From NCBI RefSeq assembly GCF_000316195.1, contig NZ_JH994110.1:851631-915630 (forward strand): DNA of 64,000 nucleotides. The letters run 5' to 3'. Shown one piece after another: positions 1 to 8,403 of this stretch. The notes below the pieces were generated by a model that was not told the DNA's origin, searched no databases, and was given only the letters and a program-made list of their open reading frames with translations. This stretch comes from Brachyspira hampsonii 30446 (GTDB taxonomy: Bacteria > Spirochaetota > Brachyspiria > Brachyspirales > Brachyspiraceae). Each line of letters starts with the position of its first letter. Within the stretch, counting starts at the first letter, position 1. The position numbers were made by a program, and so were the translations under genes.

Positions 1-350
1 ATCATTATCAGAGTCTTCAGGAAGATCCAAATTATCTATATCGGCAGAAACTTTGTCATTATCAGAGTCTTCAGGAAGATCTAAATTATCTATATCAGCA
101 GAAACTTTGTCATTATCTAAATCTTCAGGTAATCCTAAATCGTCTATATTATCAGATACTTTATCATCATCTAAATCTTCAGGCAGTTGTAAATCATCAA
201 TATCTGCAGATACTTTATCATCATCTAAATCTTCAGGCAGTTGTAAATCATCAATATCTGCAGATACTTTATCATCATCTAAATCTTCAGGCAATTTTAA
301 ATCATCAATATCTGCGGATACTTTATCATCATCAGAGTCTTCAGGAAGAT
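1..350. repeat. 54-bp in-frame tandem repeat
   Basis: Six near-identical 54-bp units lie inside the acidic repeat gene. Two internal units are nearly identical at the nucleotide level, which implies recent expansion and probable length variation between strains. Confidence 0.85.
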
Positions 351-540
351 CTAAACTATCTAAATCATCAATAGAAGGCAGACCATTATCCTCTGACGGC
401 ATAGAACTAGCCATGTGTTCGTCTGTAAAAACTGACTTAAAACTGTCATAGTCGCTTTTTGATATTTCTTTTGGTAATGCTTTATTTCCTATTAAAAAAG
501 CAATACTTCCTAATCTTTCTAAATCTTCTATTTTAGGCAT
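1..540 (-). CDS. Aspartate-rich 18-residue repeat protein (C-terminus beyond window)
   Basis: Reading the minus strand from the ATG at 538-540 gives an open frame that runs off the left edge, so only about 180 N-terminal residues are visible. Residues 1-50 are non-repetitive (MPKIEDLERLGSIAFLIGNK start). From about residue 60 the protein consists of an acidic 18-residue unit of the form DDDKVSADIDDLxLPEDL, repeated six times with small changes; the DNA repeats every 54 bp. There is no signal peptide. Function is not recognised. The very acidic, regular unit suggests a flexible or ion/protein-binding segment, but that is a guess. It lies 105 bp downstream of the epsilon-subunit gene on the same strand. 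A plus-strand open frame over the same bases is a shadow created by the repeat. Confidence 0.75.
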   Translation of the reverse strand, partial: MPKIEDLERLGSIAFLIGNKALPKEISKSDYDSFKSVFTDEHMASSMPSEDNGLPSIDDLDSLDLPEDSDDDKVSADIDDLKLPEDLDDDKVSADIDDLQLPEDLDDDKVSADIDDLQLPEDLDDDKVSDNIDDLGLPEDLDNDKVSADIDNLDLPEDSDNDKVSADIDNLDLPEDSDND

Positions 541-645
541 ATTCAATCATCTAATATAAATTTTTTAGTTAACATATTTATTATAATTAAGCTATAAAAA
601 TATGTCAACTAAATTATCGGATAATACTAAAATTACAATAGCATA

Positions 646-1068
646 TTATTTAGAAGAAATTTCTATTTGTTTATTAAGTTTAGCTATTTTTTCATTGTTT
701 CTTCTTGCTTCTTCGGGATTTATAGTCATTTGACTAGATAATTTATTTATTTCATCTTTTAATATAGCAGCATCTATATCTTTCGGATATAAAGCAGTTT
801 CTACTAATATTCCTATAACATTGTTTGTAACTTCAGCTATACCATCTTCTACATACATATTTATAAGTTTATTATCTTCATTATATATTTTGAGTTCGCC
901 GTAACCTATTCTTACTATATACGGGCAATGATCCAGATATATTGAAACATATCCGTCATGCGAAGGTATCTCTACATGATCTATTTTTATGGATCTCAAC
1001 ATAGGTCCAATTCTAGTAATTACAGAGCAAGTTAAAGCCTTTTTATTTTTTTTTGCTGCAGTAGCCAT
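646..1068 (-). CDS. atpC: F-type ATP synthase epsilon subunit (AtpC-like)
   Basis: 140 residues. Residues 13-95 follow the epsilon N-terminal beta-sandwich pattern: SVITRIGPMLRS, then the conserved IPSHDGYVSIYLDHCPY stretch, YGELKIY and VEDGIAEVTNNVIGILVETA. The helical C-terminus (95-140) is lysine/glutamate-rich as in the regulatory helices. The family's role is in the central stalk of F1, coupling rotation to catalysis and inhibiting ATP hydrolysis. It follows a 101-residue membrane protein by 15 bp and a thioesterase gene; no atpD, atpG or atpA lies upstream, which is unusual because atpC normally ends the atp operon. Other subunits could lie outside the window. Family assignment is good; its partner enzyme cannot be seen. 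Confidence 0.75.
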   Translation of the reverse strand: MATAAKKNKKALTCSVITRIGPMLRSIKIDHVEIPSHDGYVSIYLDHCPYIVRIGYGELKIYNEDNKLINMYVEDGIAEVTNNVIGILVETALYPKDIDAAILKDEINKLSSQMTINPEEARRNNEKIAKLNKQIEISSK

Positions 1069-1083
1069 ATAAAACCCTCAAAA

Positions 1084-1389
1084 TTAAATTATATTTTTAT
1101 ATTTTAAAACAAAAATTATAAATATCAATGAAATTATAAATAAAATTAATAGTATCAGTGAAATAAAGAATAAAAATCTTACAACTATTTTTAAAGAATT
1201 TATTTCTGAATATATATATTGAAATTCTTTTCTAGTTTTGGATTCTACTTTTTCTATTATTTCCTTTTCCTTTTCATCTAATTTATTATATAGTTTTTTT
1301 GTTCTATTTTCCATAGTTGTTGTTTTTACCAAATCACCAACCATATTAGCAGAAGATAGAACAGTTAATATAACATTAAGCCAACTCAT
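1084..1389 (-). CDS. Small membrane protein with coiled-coil segment
   Basis: 101 residues, function unknown. The N-terminus (residues 2-22) is moderately hydrophobic. Residues 25-65 are charged and helical (NRTKKLYNKLDEKEKEIIEKVESK), likely a coiled coil, and residues 67-95 form a strong transmembrane helix rich in Ile, Leu and Phe. The start codon lies 3 bp after the thioesterase stop and the stop lies 15 bp before the epsilon-subunit start, so the three genes are probably one transcript. Position next to an ATP synthase subunit is suggestive but not enough to assign a role. Confidence 0.7.
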   Translation of the reverse strand: MSWLNVILTVLSSANMVGDLVKTTTMENRTKKLYNKLDEKEKEIIEKVESKTRKEFQYIYSEINSLKIVVRFLFFISLILLILFIISLIFIIFVLKYKNII

Positions 1390-1392
1390 ATA

Positions 1393-1806
1393 TTATTTAC
1401 CCTTGGACATTATACTGTATAGATATTCATCTGGTTTTACTATTTGTCCTTTTTTATTTACAAAAGGGTGAAGCGTATAACCTGTACTATATAATATTTT
1501 TTCGTTTTCTTTGCTTCTTATTTCATATTTTAGCTTTAATGATGCATTTTTTAGTTTTTCAACACTAGTATAAACTACTATAACTTCATCATATCTTATA
1601 GAAATTTTATAATCTACAAAAGCCTCTTTTACAGGAAGCATTATATTATATTTTTCTTCCATATCTTTGTAGGAAATGCCTAACTCTCTTAAAAGCTCCG
1701 TCCTTCCTATCTCAAAATATCTTAAATAATTTGAATGATAAACTACCCCCATTTGATCAGTATCAGCATATATTACTCTTATTTCAGTTCTATTAACATG
1801 AGCCAT
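1393..1806 (-). CDS. Acyl-CoA thioesterase, YbgC/4HBT hotdog family
   Basis: 137 residues, the usual size of a single hotdog domain. The signature RVIYADTDQMGVVYHSNYLRYFE at residues 10-32 matches the 4-hydroxybenzoyl-CoA thioesterase family, with Asp17 in the position of the catalytic aspartate and His24 following. Family members hydrolyse short or medium acyl-CoA thioesters in the cytoplasm; in proteobacteria YbgC sits with tol-pal, but no tol gene is seen here. It is the first gene of a likely minus-strand operon (thioesterase, small membrane protein, AtpC-like). Substrate cannot be deduced. Confidence 0.85.
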   Translation of the reverse strand: MAHVNRTEIRVIYADTDQMGVVYHSNYLRYFEIGRTELLRELGISYKDMEEKYNIMLPVKEAFVDYKISIRYDEVIVVYTSVEKLKNASLKLKYEIRSKENEKILYSTGYTLHPFVNKKGQIVKPDEYLYSIMSKGK

Positions 1807-2111
1807 AAATAACTCCTAATGAATAATTATTCTTTAAATTATAACATATAAATAAAAAAATATTTATTTTTTTATATTTTTTATATATACTCGCTTCAAA
1901 ACTAATTTTATTTATGATTTCAGGTACTAGACTGAGAAGCACTCTTTCTATAAAAATAAACTGTATATTAATACATTAAGATAATAAATCATATAATTTT
2001 ATACTTAATCTATCAATCAGTTTTGAAAAAATATATTAAATTGCTTAAGTATTATAATAAATCTTATTTTTTATATTGATATTATATTAATTTTGTATAT
2101 ACTTTATCATT
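1807..2111. other. Divergent intergenic region with degenerate inverted-repeat element
   Basis: 305 bp between divergently transcribed genes. From about 1891 to 2030 it holds what looks like a worn copy of the TIR element family seen elsewhere: the left end CTTCAAAACTAATTTTATTTAT resembles other left ends, and ATCAGTTTTGAAAA near 2016-2030 is its approximate inverted partner. The promoter of coaD lies at the right edge. Confidence 0.4.
2076..2103 (+). promoter_or_regulatory. Putative coaD promoter giving a leaderless or nearly leaderless mRNA
   Basis: TTGATA (2076-2081), 16-bp spacer, TATACT (2098-2103). The start codon of coaD is at 2112, only 8 bp after the -10 box, and no Shine-Dalgarno sequence precedes it, so transcription would start almost at the AUG. 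Inferred from sequence only. Confidence 0.5.
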
Positions 2112-2600
2112 ATGAAAAATGGAAAAGTGATATTTCCGGGTACTTTTGACCCTTTTACATTGGGACATCTCGATGTTCTCTATAGGCTTGCTGATATATT
2201 TAATAAAGTTTATATATCTGTAGCACTTAATTTGGAAAAATCTCCTACTTTCACAATAGAAGAAAGAAAAAATATGATAAAAAAGGTAATAGGGGATAAT
2301 GATGCCATAGAAATTGTATCTATATCTGGGCTTGTTACAGAATATATGAAGCAAAATGATATAAAAGTATTAGCCAGAGGTATAAGAGACAGTGAAGATT
2401 TGTACTATGAATTAAGAATGTCCAGAATGAATAAATTATTATATCCAGAAATGGATACTATATTTTTACATACATCAGAACATTATGCTTATGTAAGTTC
2501 TTCTTTAATAAAAGAAATACTTAAATTTAATGGACCTATAGACGGATTGGTGCCGGAAATAATAGTTGAAGATATAAGATCCAAATTCATAAAAAAATAA
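2112..2600 (+). CDS. coaD: Phosphopantetheine adenylyltransferase
   Basis: 162 residues, normal length for bacterial CoaD. It catalyses the penultimate step of coenzyme A synthesis, joining ATP and 4'-phosphopantetheine to give dephospho-CoA. The nucleotidyltransferase signature [11 protein letters not shown] is at residues 9-19 (the T/HxGH nucleotide-binding motif ends at His19), [12 protein letters not shown] lies at about residues 90-101, and the C-terminal [10 protein letters not shown] matches the ISSTxVKEI motif. It is followed after 18 bp by miaB and then by a phosphopantetheinyl transferase, a plausible operon in which two genes share phosphopantetheine chemistry. No ribosome binding site precedes the ATG. 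Confidence 0.95.
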   Translation: MKNGKVIFPGTFDPFTLGHLDVLYRLADIFNKVYISVALNLEKSPTFTIEERKNMIKKVIGDNDAIEIVSISGLVTEYMKQNDIKVLARGIRDSEDLYYELRMSRMNKLLYPEMDTIFLHTSEHYAYVSSSLIKEILKFNGPIDGLVPEIIVEDIRSKFIKK

Positions 2601-2618
2601 TAATAAAAAGATTATAAC

Positions 2619-3926
2619 ATGAAGAATTTTTACCTAGAAAATTACGGATGCCAAATGAATAAGGCGGATTCAAATAGTTTAATAAATTCGCTTATGCAGG
2701 AAGGCTTTATACAGACGGAAAATCATGAAAATGCTGATAATATTATAATAAATACATGTAGTGTGAGGGCACATGCTGAAGAAAGAGTATTTTCAAGAGT
2801 TAAACTATTCAATGCAAATAGAAAGAAGAATAAAAAAGACAGTAAAATAATAATTATGGGCTGTATGGCTCAAACTTCAAAAGAGCATCTTGAGAAATTA
2901 GGAGCTGATAAGATATTTGATGTATACAATGAAGTTAATATTATAGATTATCTTAAAGATGAGGAAGTTTTTGTAAAAAAATTTAATGACAACTATATAT
3001 TTAATAAATCTTATGTAGATGAAGATAAGCCTCATAAAGCATTTATACCTATATCGCATGGCTGCAATAATTGGTGTACTTACTGTATAGTGCCTCATAC
3101 ACGCGGTAAGATGGTAAGCAGAAAGTCAGGCGAAATAGCAGAAGAGTTGAAAAGATTAATAGATGAAGGGGCTAAAGAGATAACATTACTTGGGCAGAAT
3201 GTTAATTCTTATGGGCTTGATATTGACAATGAGATTAATTTTACAGAATTATTATATAAATTAGACAAAGTTGTTGATGAAAAGGCTAAAGACAGGGTTT
3301 GGATAAGGTTTTTAACTTCTCACCCTAAAGATTTTGATAAAGATTTAGCCGATGCTATATGGAATCTAAATAGTTTATGCAAACATATACATCTTCCTTT
3401 TCAAAGCGGCTCAGACAGAATATTAAATCTTATGAACAGAAAATATACAAAAGAAGAATATATAAAAAAAGTATATTATCTAAGAGATTATGCTGAAGAT
3501 TTTCCTGTATCTACTGATGTAATAGTAGGATATGCTGATGAAACAGAAGATGAATATAATGAAACATTAGAATTACTTGAAAATATAGGTTTTGAAGAGG
3601 CATATCTTTATAAATATTCAGAGAGAGAAGGTACTATAGCACATAGAAAAAAAATACAGTATGATAAAGCAGCAGGTGCGAGAAGACTTACTAATCTCGT
3701 GAATTATCAAAGAGAATTAGCTCAGAAACTATTAGCTAATCAGGTTGGTAAAAAAACATCTGTTATGGTAGATGATATAGCCAAAGATAATATGCACTAT
3801 TTATGCAGAAGCAAAGAAAATAGGATAATACTTGTAAAAAAAGATAAAGAACTTAATATGGGCGATATTTTTAATGCTGAAGTTACAGAGATAAAAAGCC
3901 ATACATTGATAGGGAAGTTTATTTAA
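2619..3926 (+). CDS. miaB: tRNA-2-methylthio-N6-dimethylallyladenosine synthase (MiaB)
   Basis: 435 residues, typical of methylthiotransferases. Radical SAM enzyme that adds a methylthio group to i6A37 in tRNAs reading UNN codons. N-terminal domain cysteines for the auxiliary [4Fe-4S] cluster are in YGCQMNKADS, NTCSVRAHAEER and MGCMAQ; the radical SAM CxxxCxxC is HGCNNWCTYCIVPHTRG near residues 147-163. The C-terminus (about 370-435) has the look of a TRAM domain. The YGCQMN start and NTCSVR motif favour MiaB over MtaB or RimO. Separated by 18 bp from coaD and 13 bp from the next gene. Confidence 0.95.
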   Translation: MKNFYLENYGCQMNKADSNSLINSLMQEGFIQTENHENADNIIINTCSVRAHAEERVFSRVKLFNANRKKNKKDSKIIIMGCMAQTSKEHLEKLGADKIFDVYNEVNIIDYLKDEEVFVKKFNDNYIFNKSYVDEDKPHKAFIPISHGCNNWCTYCIVPHTRGKMVSRKSGEIAEELKRLIDEGAKEITLLGQNVNSYGLDIDNEINFTELLYKLDKVVDEKAKDRVWIRFLTSHPKDFDKDLADAIWNLNSLCKHIHLPFQSGSDRILNLMNRKYTKEEYIKKVYYLRDYAEDFPVSTDVIVGYADETEDEYNETLELLENIGFEEAYLYKYSEREGTIAHRKKIQYDKAAGARRLTNLVNYQRELAQKLLANQVGKKTSVMVDDIAKDNMHYLCRSKENRIILVKKDKELNMGDIFNAEVTEIKSHTLIGKFI

Positions 3927-3939
3927 TAGGTTAATATTT

Positions 3940-4551
3940 ATGACTTATTTAGAGTACAGTTTCAGTGATAATACTAATAGGGCAGAGGCAAGAAAAACAT
4001 TAGAAAATTTAATACTCTCTATGGTAGAATCTCATTATAATAAAAATAATTTAATTATAGATAGAGAAGAAAATAAAAAGCCATATTTCAAAAATGAAAA
4101 TAGTATATATTTTAATGGAACGCATACTTCCGAGTTATTTGCTGCTGTTATGAGTGATGAATATAATGTTGGAATAGATGCCGAAAATATAAGGGATAGG
4201 GATTATTTTGCTATTGCAGAAGAATATTTTTATAAAAGTGAAATTGAATATCTTAAAAATACTCATAAATTAGAAATAGATTTTTTTACTATATGGACAA
4301 TAAAAGAAGCATACATAAAAATGCTTGGAAGAACTATTTTTGATATAAAAAATTCTATAGAAGTTGATTTGCTTAATAGAGAAGTGAGAAATGCTGATAA
4401 TTTATTTTTTGCTTCTTTTATACTTGATGATTCATATATAATAAGTGTATGTTTTGATACAAAAAATGATGTTGATTTGAATATTCAGGATTTTAATTTA
4501 AATATGTTATTTGCTTATCCTACATTGCCGAATATTAATATAAATATGTAA
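3940..4551 (+). CDS. 4'-phosphopantetheinyl transferase superfamily protein
   Basis: 203 residues, Sfp-type length. Transfers the phosphopantetheine arm of CoA to a serine on carrier proteins. The magnesium-binding GIDAEN motif (Asp80, Glu82) and the WTIKEAYIKMLG motif (Trp119, Lys122, Glu123, Lys127) are both present, with FYKSEIEYL between them. It is the third gene of the coaD-miaB run, with a 13-bp gap, so one transcript probably makes a CoA precursor and uses the product. No obvious polyketide or peptide synthase is in the window, so its acceptor is unknown; it could serve fatty-acid ACP as a second or replacement AcpS. Confidence 0.85.
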   Translation: MTYLEYSFSDNTNRAEARKTLENLILSMVESHYNKNNLIIDREENKKPYFKNENSIYFNGTHTSELFAAVMSDEYNVGIDAENIRDRDYFAIAEEYFYKSEIEYLKNTHKLEIDFFTIWTIKEAYIKMLGRTIFDIKNSIEVDLLNREVRNADNLFFASFILDDSYIISVCFDTKNDVDLNIQDFNLNMLFAYPTLPNININM

Positions 4552-4643
4552 TTTTGAATTTTATGACTATTGACTTTTTTTATTCTAAATTATACACTTA
4601 TATTACTTAGTGATATTATTTATTAAAACTAAGGAGTATATTT

Positions 4644-5654
4644 ATGCTTAATAGAATATTTTTATTAGCAATATTGTTTGCTTTTTCATTAGGCAATATT
4701 TTATTATCACAGGATATATCTTTTAAAGTTACAGGTATATCTGGTATAGCTTTTATAGAAAAAACAGATATAAATAAATCATTGAGGGCTTTCAGAGGAA
4801 GTGAAGTACATAGTGAATATAGATTAAGAACATCAGCTGATACTCAAGTTGAGCTTACTTTAAACAGAAGAGGAGATAAAATAGGTTCTATTGTAGTTCC
4901 TCAGAATAGCATAATTCTCGTTAATAAACCTATTTCAAAAGATGATAATAGAGTTTCTTTGTCTTTATTAGAAGGATATATTAAAGTTGATATAAATAAA
5001 AATGCCGGAGCTTTGGTTGAAGTACATACAGCAACTACTACTTCTGTGGTGAGGGGTACGAGTTTTGAGGTTGCTTTTGCAGAAGATGGTTCTACTATAG
5101 TTGTTCTTGATGAAGGGGTTGTTGATGTTGTTACGGACAATGACAAAGAAGTTCTCAATCCTAAGAATGCTTATATAAATACAATAGATGATAAATCTAA
5201 AGTTGTAAGTCAAAGTTCTGACAGCGATCCTATAGTATTTTTGAATAGGGGAGAGGAGGCATCAAGAGAAGATTATATGTATACTATAGAAAACTTGATG
5301 TCGGCAATGGAAGATATACCGTATAAAAATAATGATGATAACGATAATTTTTCTTCATTAGTGAATAATAATGTAGAAGAAAGTGAAAATAAAATTAATG
5401 ATATTGAAATGAGGCATTATAGAATGATAGCTGCCAATGAGGGATATTATAATACAATAGTAAAATTAATAAATTTATATCCGGATAAAAAAAATGAGAT
5501 GGTACAATATGCTAGAAAATCATTAGCATTGTATGCAGCAAATCAAAGAGCTATTAATAAAATGAGTTCTGCTATAATAAGAACAAGAGAAAAATTTGAT
5601 AGGATAAAAAAGAAATTTAATGACAGAATGATTAGTACTTCAGTTGCTAAATAA
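4644..5654 (+). CDS. Secreted FecR-domain protein
   Basis: 336 residues with a signal peptide (residues 1-22, basic start then a hydrophobic run ending LLSQ). Residues 25-170 form a FecR-like beta-rich domain, with the diagnostic TTTSVVRGTSFEVAFAEDG and VLDEGVVDVVTD segments. The C-terminal 120 residues are helical and charged. In spirochaetes such FecR-domain proteins are generally periplasmic or envelope-associated and often not linked to iron uptake; no FecI sigma factor or TonB receptor is nearby. A strong AAGGAG site precedes the ATG by 8 bp. It converges on the next gene with a gap of one base. Confidence 0.75.
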   Translation: MLNRIFLLAILFAFSLGNILLSQDISFKVTGISGIAFIEKTDINKSLRAFRGSEVHSEYRLRTSADTQVELTLNRRGDKIGSIVVPQNSIILVNKPISKDDNRVSLSLLEGYIKVDINKNAGALVEVHTATTTSVVRGTSFEVAFAEDGSTIVVLDEGVVDVVTDNDKEVLNPKNAYINTIDDKSKVVSQSSDSDPIVFLNRGEEASREDYMYTIENLMSAMEDIPYKNNDDNDNFSSLVNNNVEESENKINDIEMRHYRMIAANEGYYNTIVKLINLYPDKKNEMVQYARKSLALYAANQRAINKMSSAIIRTREKFDRIKKKFNDRMISTSVAK

Positions 5655-5655
5655 T

Positions 5656-7116
5656 TTATAAATCAAATATGTTTTTTATATCTGAATTTTTTCTTAATTT
5701 TGATATATAGAAATTTCTTTCATATTCAGCAAGCAGTATTTTAGCTCTTTTGATAAATTCATTTTCATCATAAATAATCAAATCTATATAAATATTGTAT
5801 ACTCCCATAGCTCCGCCAAGTACAATTCCTATATCAGCTTCTTTATCTCCGCTTGCAAGAACTTCTTTTTCTAATCTTTCCTGTATTTCATATCTCTCAT
5901 TTAATATTTCTTTTCTTGATTCATCATCATTCTTGTAATTATATGTATAATATAAAAATATTGCCCTAGCTCCGCATTTAGAAATTTCTATTATATCATC
6001 TGTGTTTTCATTGTAATAATCATTTACTGTTTCATAGTATGATGTAGTTCCTGCTATTATATCATATCTTAATGCATCGGATTGTCTAGGTTCTGAAGTG
6101 TATGCTAAATATTGATTTATAGGATTAGTGATAATTTTTTTTCTATGGAATGATAATGTTTTTTTTATATATTTTTCTAATTCTACAAGAGGCAGCATGT
6201 TATTTAATTTTCTATTACTTATATCAGCATATCTTATATATACCCTTGACAAACCTTCTCCTATAGAGTTTTCCATAATTAAGAAAAATATATTATATGC
6301 TTCTTCTTTATCAAAATCATTTAAATCTTTATTATAGAATACTAAATCAAATTTGTCATTTTCATCATCGAATTCTATTTTTACAAAAACATCCTGAGTT
6401 TCTATTCTTTTATTATGTATTTCAATAGTAAAGTTTACACCATTAGAACTAGGTATAAAAGGCATAAAAGTCCATTTTTCTTTTAACTTTTCCGGCATAT
6501 CAGATATTATTCTTGGAGTTAGATAAAACAGATAGTTTTTGCCGTCTATATTAAAAGTAAAATTATAATTCCTGCCTATATTGAAAGCTAAATTATCAGA
6601 TATTATCTTTACTCCATCGGATAAAAAATGAACTATATCTTTATTTTTATTTTTCATTATATTATCAATTTCTGCTTCATTATCTTCAAACCATTTCCAA
6701 AATGATTTTATTCTTTGAGTAAAACTTAATCCATTGTCTTCAAAGCATAAAGAATATAAATTTTTTATATTCTTTGATATGTCTTCAAAATTTTCTATAT
6801 TTTTTTTGTCATAATTTTCAAATAATTCTATAGCCTTACTGAAATATTGCTTAGCAGTATCTTTCTCATTTTTATGATAATAAGCATATCCTGTTCTGTA
6901 ATACCATACAGGATCAAATACCCCTTCTTCTCTTATATACATAAGATTATCCAATGCTTCATCATAATTTTGCACATTGTTTAAAGCTCTGGCAAACAGA
7001 AGAATTATTTCATAATCTCTTTTATCTTCTTCTATAGAATAAATAATTTCTATGATTTTCTGATGCTTGTCCTGATTATGCAGTTCTTTAATTTTTTCTA
7101 AAATTTTTTTATTCAT
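5656..7116 (-). CDS. TPR-containing cytoplasmic protein of unknown function
   Basis: 486 residues without signal peptide. Residues 15-125 look like two or three tetratricopeptide repeats (YEIILLFARALNNVQNYDEALDNL; PVWYYRTGYAYYHKNEKDTAKQYFSKAIELFENY). The remaining 350 residues are an uncharacterised mixed alpha/beta region containing RIISDMPEKLKEKWTFMPFIPSS and VLGGAMGVYNIYIDLIIYDENE. This layout recurs in spirochaete genomes as far as I recall, but no function is established. Its stop lies one base from that of the convergent FecR gene, leaving no room for a separate terminator. Confidence 0.75.
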   Translation of the reverse strand: MNKKILEKIKELHNQDKHQKIIEIIYSIEEDKRDYEIILLFARALNNVQNYDEALDNLMYIREEGVFDPVWYYRTGYAYYHKNEKDTAKQYFSKAIELFENYDKKNIENFEDISKNIKNLYSLCFEDNGLSFTQRIKSFWKWFEDNEAEIDNIMKNKNKDIVHFLSDGVKIISDNLAFNIGRNYNFTFNIDGKNYLFYLTPRIISDMPEKLKEKWTFMPFIPSSNGVNFTIEIHNKRIETQDVFVKIEFDDENDKFDLVFYNKDLNDFDKEEAYNIFFLIMENSIGEGLSRVYIRYADISNRKLNNMLPLVELEKYIKKTLSFHRKKIITNPINQYLAYTSEPRQSDALRYDIIAGTTSYYETVNDYYNENTDDIIEISKCGARAIFLYYTYNYKNDDESRKEILNERYEIQERLEKEVLASGDKEADIGIVLGGAMGVYNIYIDLIIYDENEFIKRAKILLAEYERNFYISKLRKNSDIKNIFDL

Positions 7117-7208
7117 TGAACTATATATTACAATATTTTTATAAAAAAATCTATTTATTTAAAACATTAATTTATTTTTTACTCATTGATAGTTTTTTAT
7201 TTTTATGC

Positions 7209-7237
7209 TTGACAAAAATAATTTAATATAGTAATAT
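7209..7237 (+). promoter_or_regulatory. Consensus promoter of the rplU-prp-rpmA operon
   Basis: TTGACA (7209-7214), 17-bp spacer, TAATAT (7232-7237); about 57 bp upstream of the rplU start. Matches the sigma-70 consensus closely. A GGAGA ribosome binding site follows at 7281-7285. Confidence 0.7.
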
Positions 7238-7293
7238 AGAGTACTCATAGTATTGTATAAAATAAAATATATATAAATTGGAGATAAGCAATA

Positions 7294-7605
7294 ATGTATG
7301 CAATCGTAGAAGTAAAAGGTAAGCAATACAAGGTGGAAAAAGGTCAGGATATTTTAGTAGAATATCTAGGCGATGATGCTAAAGAAGCTCCTGAAATTAA
7401 AACTCTTCTTCTTAAAAAAGATGATGAAAGTGTTTTAGTAGGTACACCTTATGTTGATGGCGTTAAAGTAAGTTCTAAAATAGTAGAGATGATGAAAGGC
7501 GATAAAGTAGTTATTGGTAAACATAAAAGAAGAAAAGACTATAGAAGAAAAACAGGTCATAGACATAAATATCATAAAATAACTATTGAAGATATAGCTG
7601 TTTAA
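7294..7605 (+). CDS. rplU: 50S ribosomal protein L21
   Basis: 103 residues, standard length. Starts MYAIVEVKGKQYKVEKGQDI, the canonical L21 N-terminus, and ends with the basic RRKDYRRKTGHRHKYHKITIEDI segment that contacts 23S rRNA. First gene of rplU-prp-rpmA, with its stop codon overlapping the next start (TAATG), implying translational coupling. Confidence 0.98.
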   Translation: MYAIVEVKGKQYKVEKGQDILVEYLGDDAKEAPEIKTLLLKKDDESVLVGTPYVDGVKVSSKIVEMMKGDKVVIGKHKRRKDYRRKTGHRHKYHKITIEDIAV

Positions 7606-7961
7606 TGGCTTCATCTGTTAATGTAGTATATAATATAGAATCTATTATACAAAGCATAACAGTTGATGGGCATGCCGGTATTAAAAAGTCTGGTGAAGGT
7701 TATGAAGTTTGTATAGCTTTGAGTACATTAACACAGGCTATGTATAGGGCTTTATTATCTATAGTAGGAAATAAGTTCTTAAAATACAAAATAAATGATG
7801 GATTTTTAAGTTTAGAACTTGTTAATTTTGATAAACTTGAAAATAATAAAAAAATAGAGTATAAAATAGTTAGTAATGGATATTTGATAGGTATAAAATC
7901 TTTAATTAAAGAGTATCCTGATTTTATAAAATATAAAGAGGAGTATAAAAATGGCACATAA
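7605..7961 (+). CDS. prp: Ribosomal-processing cysteine protease Prp homologue
   Basis: 118 residues, family size about 105-120. Sits between L21 and L27, the invariant location of Prp (DUF464, YsxB). The catalytic dyad is visible: His23 in [11 protein letters not shown] and Cys36 in [12 protein letters not shown]. In Firmicutes Prp removes an N-terminal extension from L27. Here the L27 start is [10 protein letters not shown] with no extension and an in-frame stop 22 bp upstream, so the classical substrate is absent. The gene overlaps rplU by one base and rpmA by 11 bases. Confidence 0.88.
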   Translation: MASSVNVVYNIESIIQSITVDGHAGIKKSGEGYEVCIALSTLTQAMYRALLSIVGNKFLKYKINDGFLSLELVNFDKLENNKKIEYKIVSNGYLIGIKSLIKEYPDFIKYKEEYKNGT

Positions 7962-8205
7962 AAAAGGCGGCGGAAGTTCTAAAAACGGACGCGATAGTCA
8001 ATCTAAACGTTTAGGTGTTAAAGTTTACGGCGGTCAGAAAGTTATATCAGGCAATATTATAGTTAGACAACGCGGTACTCAATTCCATGCTGGAAGAAAT
8101 GTTGATATAGGTCGCGATCATACTATATTTGCTACTGCTTCTGGTTATGTTAAGTTCCATACTAATAAATTCGGAAAGAAAACTATTTCAGTTGTAGCTG
8201 AATAA
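7951..8205 (+). CDS. rpmA: 50S ribosomal protein L27
   Basis: 84 residues. [16 protein letters not shown] start and [21 protein letters not shown] and [10 protein letters not shown] blocks are diagnostic. The N-terminal tail reaches the peptidyl-transferase centre. No cleavable leader: the frame is closed by TAA at 7927-7929, and a ribosome binding site (AGAGGAG at 7937-7943) fits this ATG. It overlaps prp by 11 bp. Confidence 0.98.
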   Translation: MAHKKGGGSSKNGRDSQSKRLGVKVYGGQKVISGNIIVRQRGTQFHAGRNVDIGRDHTIFATASGYVKFHTNKFGKKTISVVAE

Positions 8206-8227
8206 TAAATTAATTGTTAAAATATTG

Positions 8228-8266
8228 TATCTCAGCTGATAATTAATAATTAGCTGAGATATTTTT
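8228..8266 (+). terminator. Rho-independent terminator of the rplU operon
   Basis: Ten-base stem TATCTCAGCT / AGCTGAGATA with a 14-base loop, followed by TTTTTG, 23 bp after the rpmA stop. Confidence 0.85.
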
Positions 8267-8403
8267 GTTTCTTTTACTTCCTTAATTTTGCATAATAAAA
8301 ATCAAATAAATGATTAAAAATTGTTATATTTAATCATCTGTTATTAGTTCTTAGATATTTAAATCTGCATATATGTAAATTTGTATATTTATTTGAGATT
8401 TAT

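Noticed and set aside
53-451. Serine-rich plus-strand open frame
   Set aside because: It is the complement of the acidic 54-bp repeat gene; serine richness is created by reading acidic codons backwards. No ribosome site.
4901-5213. Two minus-strand open frames inside the FecR gene
   Set aside because: They lie wholly within a well-supported plus-strand gene and lack start signals.
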